Shown here: one piece after another, positions 8,530 through 17,940 of the stretch
Layout of the letters: each line of letters starts with the position of its first letter
Numbering within the stretch: position 1 is the first letter of the stretch
Source of the DNA: Hyphomonadaceae bacterium
GTDB taxonomy: Bacteria; Pseudomonadota; Alphaproteobacteria; Caulobacterales; Aquidulcibacteraceae
Reading direction: 5' to 3'
DNA length: 60,243 nt
NCBI GenBank assembly: GCA_016791385.1
Contig: JAEUMR010000021.1
Location: 1 to 60,243, forward strand
Notes under the pieces: model-generated
The model's database searches: none
What the model was told of the DNA's origin: nothing
What the model saw: only the letters and a program-made list of their open reading frames with translations
Made by a program: the position numbers and the translations under genes

Positions 8530-10410
8530 CTAGGCGGGCGTCACGATGCGATCGAGCGCTTCAACCACGAGCGGATGATACATCGGCCGCGCCTGCGCAT
8601 AGACGCGCCGCGCGATGGCCTGTCCCCAAGCGCCCTGCGCCATCAGCGCGCGATAGAGCGGCCGCACGAACTTGCCGCGGCCCTGGCTCGACAGGAAGTG
8701 CGTGAGCACGGGGACGCCCGGATCGTACGCGTTGCGCACCACCAGTTCGAGCCAGTTGAACAGCACTTCGCTGTTGCCGGTGGCGTTGAGCGAGAGCGCA
8801 TGTTCGAGTTGATCGAGCCGCGTGCGTGCAAGCTCCCGCGGCAGCCGCTGCAGGAAGCGCTGGCGCGGGAACGTCGCCCAATTGGCCCATAGATCCGCCG
8901 GCGGCGCACCGCCCGCATTGAAGGCCGCGACAGCGGCGTCGACCTGATCGAACGTCGCAGCGTGCGGCTCCTGTGCATTGGCGGGCAGGCCCGGCTCGTA
9001 GGCCCATTGGTCGAGCATCAGGCGCTGTTCGAGGTCGGCGTCGCCGCGCACCAGATTGGCGCGGATGTCGGCCAGGAATTGCTCGGTGGTGATCGGCTGG
9101 AAGGCGTGGCGATCGAAATAGGAACGCAGATACGTGTCGAAGCGCTGGCGCCCGGCGATCTGCTCCATCGTGCGCAGGAACAGCGCGCCCTTATCGTAGA
9201 CGATTGACGAATTGTTGTCGTCGGCGCCGCGGTCGCCAACCAGGTGCAGGCGCTGCGAGTCCGGCGCAACCGTGCGCAGCGCCTCCTGGATGCCGGCCCA
9301 GTCGAGCGTGCGCGCCATCATCGCGCGCTCCTCGCCATAGATCACTTCGGTGATGCGGGCTTCGATGTAGGAGGTGACGCCTTCGTTGAGCCAGCCATCG
9401 GCCCACACCGCATTGGTGACCAGATTGCCTGACCAGGAATGCGCCATCTCGTGCGCGACCAGTGAAACCAGGCTGCGGTCGCCGGCCAGGAAGGTCGGCG
9501 TCAGGAAGGTGAGGCGCGGATTCTCCATGCCGCCGAACGGGAACGAAGGCGGCAGGATCAGCACGTCGTAACGGCCCCAGCGATAGGGGCCATAAAGCGC
9601 TTCCGCCGCGCGCAGCATCGCTTCCATGTCGGCGCACTCATAGGCGCCGCGTTCGACTACGCTCGGCTCGGCCCACACGCCGGTGCGCGGACCGACAGAA
9701 CGGAATTCGAGATCGCCGATGCCGATGGCGAGCAGATAGATCGGCACGGGGTTGCGCATGCGGAAGCGGAAGGCGCGGCCGCCTTCGGCCGGCTCGCCGT
9801 TCGGCGTCAGCATCTCGGCGCTCATCACCGCCTTGAGATCGGACGGCACGACGATGCGCGCATCGTAGGTCTGGCGGATGCCGGGGCTGTCCTGTGTCGG
9901 CGCCCACGAGCGGGTGTTGATCGACTGGCCCTGGCTGAACAGGAAGCGCTTGTTGCTGGCGGTCTGGCTCGGTTCGAGCCATTGCAGCGCCCGCGCGTCG
10001 GGCGAGGTCTCGTAGGCGATCGTGATGGCGCGTGCGCCATTGAGCGTGATCGTCAGCGGCGCGCCGAGCTCCTCATTGTGCTCGCCGATCGTGAAAGGGA
10101 GGTCGGCGCCGTCCGCGCGCACGGAGCGGATCGAGAGCTTGTGGATGTCGAGCACGATCTCGCGCGCATCGGGGCGCGCGGCGAGGGTCAGTGTCGACGT
10201 GCCGGAAAGGACCTTGCGCTCGAAATCGGCTTTGAGGTCGAGCGAGACATTGAGAACGCGCGCTTCATCGGGCCTGGCGTAGGAGTGCCGGTCGTGCGGT
10301 AAGGGTGGCAGCGAAGCGCGGTTGTCGGCGGCTGGCGAAGCTGTCGTTGCGCAGGCGGCCAGGGCAGGCGCGGCGAGGCCCGCGGCGAGAAGTGTGCGCC
10401 GTTCGATCAT
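8530..10410 (-). CDS. M1-family (LTA4-hydrolase-like) aminopeptidase
   Basis: A 626-residue zinc metallopeptidase of family M1, the leukotriene A4 hydrolase/aminopeptidase branch. The substrate-binding GGMEN motif is followed by the zinc site HEMAHSW...WLNEG, then the armadillo-like C-terminal domain. The N-terminus has ERRTLLAAG followed by a hydrophobic stretch and a lipobox-like LAAC, so it is probably exported by Tat and/or lipidated. It would trim peptides in the periplasm. A signal of this type is less common than in cytosolic homologues. It follows the Crp/Fnr gene on the same strand after 78 bp. Confidence 0.92.
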   Translation of the reverse strand: MIERRTLLAAGLAAPALAACATTASPAADNRASLPPLPHDRHSYARPDEARVLNVSLDLKADFERKVLSGTSTLTLAARPDAREIVLDIHKLSIRSVRADGADLPFTIGEHNEELGAPLTITLNGARAITIAYETSPDARALQWLEPSQTASNKRFLFSQGQSINTRSWAPTQDSPGIRQTYDARIVVPSDLKAVMSAEMLTPNGEPAEGGRAFRFRMRNPVPIYLLAIGIGDLEFRSVGPRTGVWAEPSVVERGAYECADMEAMLRAAEALYGPYRWGRYDVLILPPSFPFGGMENPRLTFLTPTFLAGDRSLVSLVAHEMAHSWSGNLVTNAVWADGWLNEGVTSYIEARITEVIYGEERAMMARTLDWAGIQEALRTVAPDSQRLHLVGDRGADDNNSSIVYDKGALFLRTMEQIAGRQRFDTYLRSYFDRHAFQPITTEQFLADIRANLVRGDADLEQRLMLDQWAYEPGLPANAQEPHAATFDQVDAAVAAFNAGGAPPADLWANWATFPRQRFLQRLPRELARTRLDQLEHALSLNATGNSEVLFNWLELVVRNAYDPGVPVLTHFLSSQGRGKFVRPLYRALMAQGAWGQAIARRVYAQARPMYHPLVVEALDRIVTPA

Positions 10411-10488
10411 GGATCATGTCCCCAAAGTGTTGATCCGCGCACTAGACGCCGCGGCGGCCCGTTGCAAGGCGGCGCGCGCAGCCGGGGA

Positions 10489-11181
10489 TCAGCTTGCCCG
10501 CGCTTGCTGGATCAGCGCTCTGAGCTTGTCGCGCGCGGCAAGCTTGATTCCCGCGCGGCCCATGCTGATCCAGCCTTCCTCGACCCATTCGTGCAGCTTG
10601 CGATTGACCTTCTCGCGGCTGGCGCCGATGCGGCGCGCAAGTTCGGTCTGCGTCAGTGTTACGGAGGTGCTTTCGCCCGCTTCATCCAAGAGGCGCAGCG
10701 CCAGCCGTCCGCCAAGGTCGAGCGTCTGTGCGTCTTCAAGCGCGGCGTCGGCATGGCGCAAGCGGCGGGAAAGTTCCGCGACCAGTTTGAGCAGCGCCTT
10801 GGGCTCGCTCTCAAGCGCGGCGATGGCCTGATCTCGGCCGATGCGCAAAAAGCGCGAGCGCCGTATCGCGGCGATGTCGGCCGAGCGCAACCCCCCGTCG
10901 AGCACCGCCATTTCGCCGATCAGCGCATACGGCTTCAGCGCTGCAATGCGCACGTCCTTGCCCGCCTCGGTGGAGGTGCGGACTTCGACCTCGCCTTCAA
11001 GCAGCACATAAAGCGCATCGCCCTTGTCGCCCTTGGCGAACAGCAGCTTGCCCGGCTCGACCGTGCACGCTGCGCCTTGACGCGCGAGCTTGGCCCGCGT
11101 CGCCTCAGACAGCGCCGCCATCAGTTCGGCCTTCGCCAGCGCCGCTTCGACGGCCTGGAGGGTTTCCTTGCTTTCAGCCAT
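10489..11181 (-). CDS. Crp/Fnr-family transcription regulator
   Basis: A 230-residue regulator with an N-terminal cyclic-nucleotide-binding-type beta barrel (about 20-130, with the GDALYVLLEGEVEV strand) and a C-terminal winged helix of the Crp type (about 150-225, recognition helix near TQTELARRIGASREKVNRKL). There is no cysteine cluster like that of Fnr oxygen sensors, so the ligand could be cAMP or nothing known. The target genes cannot be read from sequence. It may be co-transcribed with the aminopeptidase gene downstream. Confidence 0.88.
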   Translation of the reverse strand: MAESKETLQAVEAALAKAELMAALSEATRAKLARQGAACTVEPGKLLFAKGDKGDALYVLLEGEVEVRTSTEAGKDVRIAALKPYALIGEMAVLDGGLRSADIAAIRRSRFLRIGRDQAIAALESEPKALLKLVAELSRRLRHADAALEDAQTLDLGGRLALRLLDEAGESTSVTLTQTELARRIGASREKVNRKLHEWVEEGWISMGRAGIKLAARDKLRALIQQARAS

Positions 11182-11270
11182 GAGAGCAGAATGTCGCCGC
11201 TGGCCGATGTCGCGTCAATCAAAGACGCGCGGTGCGCCATGCAACGCTGCCGATGGCTGGATCAAGCGGC

Positions 11271-11301
11271 GATTGCCGCGCCCGGTGAGGGCGCGGCAAT
11301 C
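11271..11301 (-). terminator. 13-bp perfect hairpin, possible terminator
   Basis: GATTGCCGCGCCC (11271-11283) pairs perfectly with 11289-11301 around a 5-nt loop, directly after the minus-strand gene ending at 11308. No T run follows, so it could instead stabilise the 3' end. Confidence 0.45.
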
Positions 11302-11307
11302 GGTCGG

Positions 11308-11676
11308 TTACGAACGCGCAGTAGACGTGTTGAGCTGGACGAGTCCTCGCTCGACGAAGGGCTGGCAGGCTTCGTCGCGGTTGGCGCGCAAATCGGCCAG
11401 GGCCCGCTCGCTTTGACGGGCGCGATTGCCTGCGATGCGCGTCTCGCGCTGGAATTGGCGAGCCCGGTCAGAGATCACGGGGTCCCGCATGCCAACGGTG
11501 ACGGCCGATCGCAGAGCGCTGTAGTCAACGCCATCGGCTTGCAGCGAGGCAACGCTCTCATAGGCCAGGCAGCGCGACGCTGAGAGGAAGCGCGCATCGC
11601 TCATGCGCTCCTCAGCGTGTGCAGTGAGCGGCGCGAACGCAGACAAAGATACAAGAACTGCAATGATGCGACGCAT
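11308..11676 (-). CDS. hypothetical exported protein
   Basis: A 122-residue protein. The start at 11676 is chosen because GGGAG precedes it and it opens a clear signal peptide (MRRIIAVLVSLSAFAPLTAHA). The mature part is polar and helical with two cysteines (SRCLAYES and EACQPF) that could form a disulfide. I recognise no domain. It stands alone on the minus strand between the MarR and Crp/Fnr genes and ends at a strong hairpin. Confidence 0.6.
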   Translation of the reverse strand: MRRIIAVLVSLSAFAPLTAHAEERMSDARFLSASRCLAYESVASLQADGVDYSALRSAVTVGMRDPVISDRARQFQRETRIAGNRARQSERALADLRANRDEACQPFVERGLVQLNTSTARS

Positions 11677-11826
11677 GACAAACTCCCAATCGTTCTCGAA
11701 CCCGCGAACATGGGATGCAGCTGCAACGTGTCTTGGATGTGTTGAACGCCGCTCAATGCGACGAGTAGCATGCAACGCGCGACGACCGCCTTCGCGCAAG
11801 ATTACGGCGCCGACATCTGCATAGAT

Positions 11827-12264
11827 TCACGCGCGCTCGTGCTCGTTGAAGGTCTTAGCGATGCTTTCCAGCGCAGTGGCGAACTCTTCAAGCTTGTTCC
11901 CCAGCGCAGCTTCCAGCGCCGTGTTGATGCGGCGGAAGGCTGGCTCGATCCGCGCCAAGGCTTGCTCGCCGGCGGCGCTGAGTTGCAGCCGCCACGCGCG
12001 CGCATCCGCGGGGTCGGGGGTGCGCTTCAGCATTCCCAGGCGCAGCAGGCGCGTTGTCATCGTCGCCACCGCTGCTTCGGAAAGCCCGAGTTGACCGGCG
12101 ACTGCGCGCTGTGAGGTGGGGGCCGAGCGCTGGATGACCGCAAGCACCGCGGCCTGCGCCGTCGTGATCCCGCCTGCGGCCATTACCTCGGCGTCAGCGG
12201 CGCGCTGGGCCCTGAGCGCGGCGAGCTGAAGCCGATGATAAAGGCGCAATCGCTTCGCTGACAC
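11827..12264 (-). CDS. MarR-family regulator
   Basis: A 145-residue winged-helix regulator of the MarR type: dimerisation helices at both ends, the recognition region QRAVAGQLGLSEAAVATMTTRL at about 72-93 and the wing with DPADARAWRLQL. It is divergent from the amidohydrolase gene. The short intergenic region carries an inverted repeat, ACTTA-N6-TAAGT, over the amidohydrolase -10 box, which makes that gene the likely target, repressed until a small ligand binds. The ligand is unknown. Confidence 0.88.
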   Translation of the reverse strand: MSAKRLRLYHRLQLAALRAQRAADAEVMAAGGITTAQAAVLAVIQRSAPTSQRAVAGQLGLSEAAVATMTTRLLRLGMLKRTPDPADARAWRLQLSAAGEQALARIEPAFRRINTALEAALGNKLEEFATALESIAKTFNEHERA

Positions 12265-12279
12265 GTGCCGGTCTCCAAG

Positions 12280-12321
12280 TTGCGCGGCGTCTGGCCTGCG
12301 TATATACTTAGCATATTAAGT
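12280..12321 (+). promoter_or_regulatory. promoter with overlapping MarR-type operator
   Basis: -35 TTGCGC (12280-12285), a 17-bp spacer and -10 TATACT (12303-12308). The inverted repeat ACTTA-N6-TAAGT (12306-12321) overlaps the -10, where a MarR dimer would block transcription. The region is markedly AT-rich for this genome. Confidence 0.6.
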
Positions 12322-12335
12322 AAATGGAGTCTGAC

Positions 12336-14302
<1,967 letters not shown>

Positions 14303-14313
14303 GAATAGCTGCG

Positions 14314-14898
14314 TTAGCCTGCCAGCCGCGTTTCCATGGCCAGCTGCACGGGGCGGAAACTGCGCCTGTGGATAGCGCAAGGGCCCAGCCGCTGCAGCGC
14401 TTCCTGGTGCTCCGGCGTCGAATAGCCCTTGTGCTTGGAGAAGCCGTAGCCGGGAAATTGCGCGCAGAGCTCGGTCATCAGCCGGTCGCGCTCGACTTTG
14501 GCGATGATCGAGGCGGCCGAGACGATCGGCACGATCACGTCGCCGTCGACCACGCATTCTGTCGGGCAGGGCAGATCGGGGGCCATGTTGCCGTCGACGA
14601 TGGCGGCGACGGGGATATCCGGAAGCGCTTCAAAGGCGCGGCGCATGGCCAGATGCGAGGCGCGCAGGATGTTGAGCGTGTCGATCTCTTCGACGCTGGC
14701 GATGCCGACAGCGACCAAGCCGATGGCGCGGATTTTTGCGGCGAGGTCTTCGCGCGCCTCAGCCGTGAGCTGCTTGGAATCCTCCAGCCCCTTGGGCCGG
14801 CCCTTGCGCGGCAGGATGACCGCCGCGGCCACAACCGGCCCGGCCAGGGGCCCGCGCCCCGCTTCGTCGATCCCACAAATCCCCATGCGCGCGAACAT
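14314..14898 (-). CDS. rnhB: ribonuclease HII
   Basis: Cleaves RNA in RNA-DNA hybrids and removes ribonucleotides misincorporated in DNA. It has 194 residues. The N-terminal GIDEAGRGPLAG motif supplies catalytic D11 and E12, further acidic residues lie in VDGN and in the ASIIAKVERD segment, and GYSTPEH is the conserved C-terminal helix cap. A second ATG at 14886 could be the start. It lies upstream of ccrM on the same strand, an order familiar from Caulobacter relatives. Confidence 0.95.
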   Translation of the reverse strand: MFARMGICGIDEAGRGPLAGPVVAAAVILPRKGRPKGLEDSKQLTAEAREDLAAKIRAIGLVAVGIASVEEIDTLNILRASHLAMRRAFEALPDIPVAAIVDGNMAPDLPCPTECVVDGDVIVPIVSAASIIAKVERDRLMTELCAQFPGYGFSKHKGYSTPEHQEALQRLGPCAIHRRSFRPVQLAMETRLAG

Positions 14899-14956
14899 GC
14901 GCCGGATTCAGGCGCATAGGCAAACGGCCCGTGCTGTCGAGTGACCCAAACTTTTG

Positions 14957-15015
14957 GACAAGCAAGCTTGACTGGCTCGCCTATGTGTGTCAATTAAACT
15001 TGTCAGGTCGACAAG
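14957..15015 (+). promoter_or_regulatory. promoter and operator before the membrane/XRE cassette
   Basis: TTGACT (14969-14974) and AATTAA (14992-14997) with a 17-bp spacer form a plausible promoter. Two inverted repeats flank it: GACAAG-N4-CTTGAC (14957-14972) and CTTGTC-N5-GACAAG (14999-15015, perfect arms). The same hexamer in both suggests one dimeric regulator, possibly the XRE protein of the cassette. Confidence 0.45.
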
Positions 15016-15023
15016 GTTCCTTG

Positions 15024-15233
15024 ATGGGGCGTGTTATGCGGCATGGATGGAGTGTGGGCGCGATGGCGGCAGTTGCGGTGGCGATCGCGGCGGCGCTTGG
15101 CGGCGCCGGGCAGCGGGCGGTTGCGCCGCGGAGGGCGGATGTCACGCCGGTGGTGGTGACGCTGGCGCTTCAGCCGGACAACGCGGCGATCACCGTGTCG
15201 AGCGGATCGTTAGTCGTGCGGATCGAGTTCTGA
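15024..15233 (+). CDS. small hypothetical exported or membrane protein
   Basis: A 69-residue frame starting at ATG 15024, nine bases after the palindrome at 14999-15015. The product has a hydrophobic segment (MAAVAVAIAAALGG) that looks like a signal or anchor, and a beta-rich tail. The ribosome site is weak (AAGG). Its stop codon overlaps the GAGGAG ribosome site of the next gene, which supports it being the first gene of that operon. No family recognised. Confidence 0.45.
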   Translation: MGRVMRHGWSVGAMAAVAVAIAAALGGAGQRAVAPRRADVTPVVVTLALQPDNAAITVSSGSLVVRIEF

Positions 15234-15244
15234 GGAGCATCGCC

Positions 15245-15658
15245 GTGATCAGTTGTGAAACCCAAGGCGCGAGCAAGACAGTGGCGCGCCGCTACCTGCG
15301 CGACATGGGCGTGGCGGCGGCGCTCTACATGGCGAGCGTGGTCGCGGGTGCGTTGATCATCGGGCAGCTTCATCCCCCGCACTGGGTGCGCATCGGGCTG
15401 GCGCTGGCGCCGCTTGCGCCGGTGGCGATGATCCTGCGGGCGATCCTGGTGCTGATCAATTCAGTCGATGAACTGCAGCGGCGCATTCATCTCGAAGCGG
15501 TGCTGATCGCGGCTGGACTTACCGCCTTCGGGACTTTTGCGTGGGGCTTCCTGGAGGAATGGGCCGGCTTTCCGCGCCTCACCGCGATGTGGATTCTGCC
15601 GGCGATGATGGTGCTGTGGGGGTTGACGCTCGCGCTCGTGCGGCGGCGCTACGCATGA
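15245..15658 (+). CDS. four-helix integral membrane protein
   Basis: A 137-residue membrane protein with about four hydrophobic segments and a short basic tail. GTG at 15245 is taken as the start because GAGGAG lies seven bases upstream; a longer open frame reaching 14987 overlaps the preceding gene and is not coding-like. The stop overlaps the start of the XRE gene in ATGA. Membrane proteins of this size paired with a small XRE regulator are common in proteobacteria, but the job is unknown. Confidence 0.75.
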   Translation: MISCETQGASKTVARRYLRDMGVAAALYMASVVAGALIIGQLHPPHWVRIGLALAPLAPVAMILRAILVLINSVDELQRRIHLEAVLIAAGLTAFGTFAWGFLEEWAGFPRLTAMWILPAMMVLWGLTLALVRRRYA

Positions 15659-15867
15659 GGAACCGCCTCAAAGTGCTGCGCGCGGAGCGCAATTGGAGCC
15701 AAGCGGATCTTGCTGAAAGACTCGATGTCTCGCGCCAGAGCGTGAACGCGATCGAGACCGGCAAATACGATCCCAGCTTGCCGCTCGCGTTCAAGATCGC
15801 AGCCGTGTTTGGCTTGCCGATCGAACAAATCTTCAGCGCCGACGACGCGGCGCAGGCCGCTGAATAG
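15655..15867 (+). CDS. XRE-family helix-turn-helix regulator
   Basis: A 70-residue DNA-binding protein that is almost entirely one HTH domain: WSQADLAERLDVSRQSVNAIE is the helix-turn-helix and KYDPSLPLAFKIAAVF the following helices. It starts inside the stop codon of the membrane-protein gene (ATGA), so the two are translated together. This type is usually an autoregulator or partner of its membrane neighbour. Candidate binding sites are the two inverted repeats upstream of the cassette. Confidence 0.88.
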   Translation: MRNRLKVLRAERNWSQADLAERLDVSRQSVNAIETGKYDPSLPLAFKIAAVFGLPIEQIFSADDAAQAAE

Positions 15868-15875
15868 AGGATGAC

Positions 15876-16334
15876 ATGACAGCCAGCACCCATCACCAGC
15901 AAAGTTCTGTTCGCCACCGGCGTAAGAACGCCTTCATGGCCATTACATTCATTACCCTGGTCGCGTACCTCGTTTCGCTGACAACAGACATGATGCTGCC
16001 GGGCAGCCATTTCTGGCTGACGGCAGGGCTCGTCATCGCAGCCATCCTCGCCGCCTTTGGCTGGGCCATGCACCTCGATGAAGGCGCCCTCAATGCACAC
16101 TACGTCGCTTGGTATTGGGGCGGATCGCTGGGGCTTGCCCTTTCAGCGCTGACCTATGTCGCCGCGGCGCCGGCCTCGTTGGCGCCCGGATGGGTGGAGA
16201 ACACGCTGACCGCGGCGCTCGGCCTCGATATCCCGAACATCGGTTTCCACGCCGGTTTCCTGCTCGGCTGCCTGCCCGCCGTGGTCGGATACCTGATTTG
16301 GTGGACCGTGGTTTGTGTTCGCCGCGGCGCCTGA
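15876..16334 (+). CDS. membrane protein, unknown function
   Basis: A 152-residue protein with a basic N-terminal tail and four hydrophobic segments (about 20-36, 46-64, 78-98 and 125-147). It starts eight bases after the XRE stop with AGAGG upstream, so it belongs to the same operon. I recognise no named family. The similar size and topology of its neighbours suggest a functionally linked membrane set. Confidence 0.75.
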   Translation: MTASTHHQQSSVRHRRKNAFMAITFITLVAYLVSLTTDMMLPGSHFWLTAGLVIAAILAAFGWAMHLDEGALNAHYVAWYWGGSLGLALSALTYVAAAPASLAPGWVENTLTAALGLDIPNIGFHAGFLLGCLPAVVGYLIWWTVVCVRRGA

Positions 16335-16375
16335 CGCGCTGATCTCACGGCTCATTCTGTTGAAGGATCGAACGC

Positions 16376-17002
16376 ATGGACCTCGCAACCACACCCACGC
16401 CGCGCATGAAATGGGCCGCCCTGGCGGTTGAGATCGCTCTCGGCGGCGTGCTCGGCGCGGTCCTCACAAACGCCTACCTCAGCAACGCTGCGGAGGTCCG
16501 CTGGGCCGATGGCGTCGCGCTTATCATCGCCATGGTCTGCATCATCGGCTCGGTGCGGCTGTTTACGGAGAGCTTCAACGCGGCGGCGGTGGCGCGCCGG
16601 CTGGGCGTGGAGGGGGAGGCGACCAGCAAGGAGCAACGTGACCAGCGCGTGCAGGCCCTTGCCGGCGCCGCGTTTGGCGTTGCGTTCTTCTGGCCGCCAT
16701 TGGCGACGCTGCACGGCGGTCCTGCGCCCGCCATCAGCTATGTGGTGATCGCCGCCTTCCTCGTGTTGCAGGTGTGGAGCATCTGGCGCGGGGAGCAGAG
16801 CACGGACGAGTATGCGCGCGCCCATGTGCGCCGGTTGAGCTGGGGTGCGTTCCTGATCGGGCAGACGGCGCTTCTGGCCTATGCGGCTGCCGAGCGCATG
16901 GGCCTGGTCCCGCCGCTGACGGCCTGGGAAATCCTGGTGCTGTTCACCGCTCTCTCGATCATTGCCCCGCTCATCTCGATGCGCGGCAAAGTCCACCCCT
17001 AG
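16376..17002 (+). CDS. membrane protein, unknown function
   Basis: A 208-residue protein with about six hydrophobic segments in three pairs and a charged loop near 75-95. AAGGA lies upstream of the ATG. It follows the previous membrane gene by 41 bp and closes the cassette that starts at 15024. No catalytic motif is visible and I assign no function. Confidence 0.75.
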   Translation: MDLATTPTPRMKWAALAVEIALGGVLGAVLTNAYLSNAAEVRWADGVALIIAMVCIIGSVRLFTESFNAAAVARRLGVEGEATSKEQRDQRVQALAGAAFGVAFFWPPLATLHGGPAPAISYVVIAAFLVLQVWSIWRGEQSTDEYARAHVRRLSWGAFLIGQTALLAYAAAERMGLVPPLTAWEILVLFTALSIIAPLISMRGKVHP

Positions 17003-17061
17003 GGCAATTCCTGGCCGCAGGCAGTTGATCGGGGGCGCGCCGCCCTTTACGCGTCCGCAGC

Positions 17062-17940
17062 ATGACCAATAGGCCCCCGCCCCGCTGCTTCCAGGACGTG
17101 ATCCTGACGCTCCAGAATTACTGGGCCGAGCAGGGTTGCGCGATCCTGCAGCCTTATGACGAGCAGGTGGGGGCGGGCACACTGCACCCGGCGACGACGC
17201 TGCGGGCGCTCGGCCCCAAGCCCTGGCGCGCGGCCTATGTGCAGCCCTCGCGGCGGCCGAAGGACGGCCGCTACGGCGAAAACCCGAACCGGCTGCAGCA
17301 CTATTACCAGTTTCAGGTGATCCTGAAGCCGAACCCGCCGGACCTGCAGCAGCTTTATCTGAACTCGCTGGTGCGCATCGGCATCGATCCGCTGCTGCAC
17401 GATATCCGCTTCGTCGAGGACGATTGGGAAAACCCGACCGTCGGCGCCTGGGGCTTAGGCTGGGAAGTCTGGTGCGACGGCATGGAGGTGAGCCAGTACA
17501 CTTACTTCCAGCAAGTCGGCGGCCTCGATGTGCGCCCGGTGAGCGGGGAGCTGACCTACGGGCTCGAGCGCCTGGCGATGTATGTGTTCGGCGTCGACCG
17601 CGTGTACGATTTGCCATTCAACGATCCGGACAGCCCGTACCCGCTCAGCTATGGCGATGTGTTCCTGGAGAACGAGAAGCAGCAATCACGCTTCAATTTC
17701 GATCTGAGCGATTCCGAGATGGTGCTGCGCTGGTTTGGCGACGCCGAGACGCAAGCCAAGCGCTTGCTCGACGCTAAGTGCGTGCTGCCGGCGTTCGACT
17801 ACACGCTGAAGGCCTCGCACCTGTTCAATCTCCTGGACGCGCGCGGCGTGGTTTCGCCGACCGAGCGCCAGAGCTTCATCGCCCGCGTGCGCGATCTGGC
17901 CAAAGGCTGCGCGCAGCAATGGGCGGAGAGTCAAAGCTAA
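17062..17940 (+). CDS. glyQ: glycine--tRNA ligase alpha subunit
   Basis: The catalytic class II subunit of the bacterial (alpha-beta)2 glycyl-tRNA synthetase. It has 292 residues with the family's opening [18 protein letters not shown]-like segment (here [10 protein letters not shown]), the motif [13 protein letters not shown] and the [13 protein letters not shown] active-site region. Its stop overlaps the ATG of glyS (TAATG), so the two subunits are translationally coupled. Confidence 0.97.
   Translation: MTNRPPPRCFQDVILTLQNYWAEQGCAILQPYDEQVGAGTLHPATTLRALGPKPWRAAYVQPSRRPKDGRYGENPNRLQHYYQFQVILKPNPPDLQQLYLNSLVRIGIDPLLHDIRFVEDDWENPTVGAWGLGWEVWCDGMEVSQYTYFQQVGGLDVRPVSGELTYGLERLAMYVFGVDRVYDLPFNDPDSPYPLSYGDVFLENEKQQSRFNFDLSDSEMVLRWFGDAETQAKRLLDAKCVLPAFDYTLKASHLFNLLDARGVVSPTERQSFIARVRDLAKGCAQQWAESQS

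Noticed and set aside
15541-15867. Longer form of the XRE gene starting upstream
   Set aside because: The added 38 residues are read in another frame of the membrane gene; ATG 15655 overlaps its stop and fits the HTH domain.
16352-17617. A 421-codon minus-strand frame over the membrane gene and glyQ
   Set aside because: Antisense shadow, rich in Arg, Pro and Ser, no motif.
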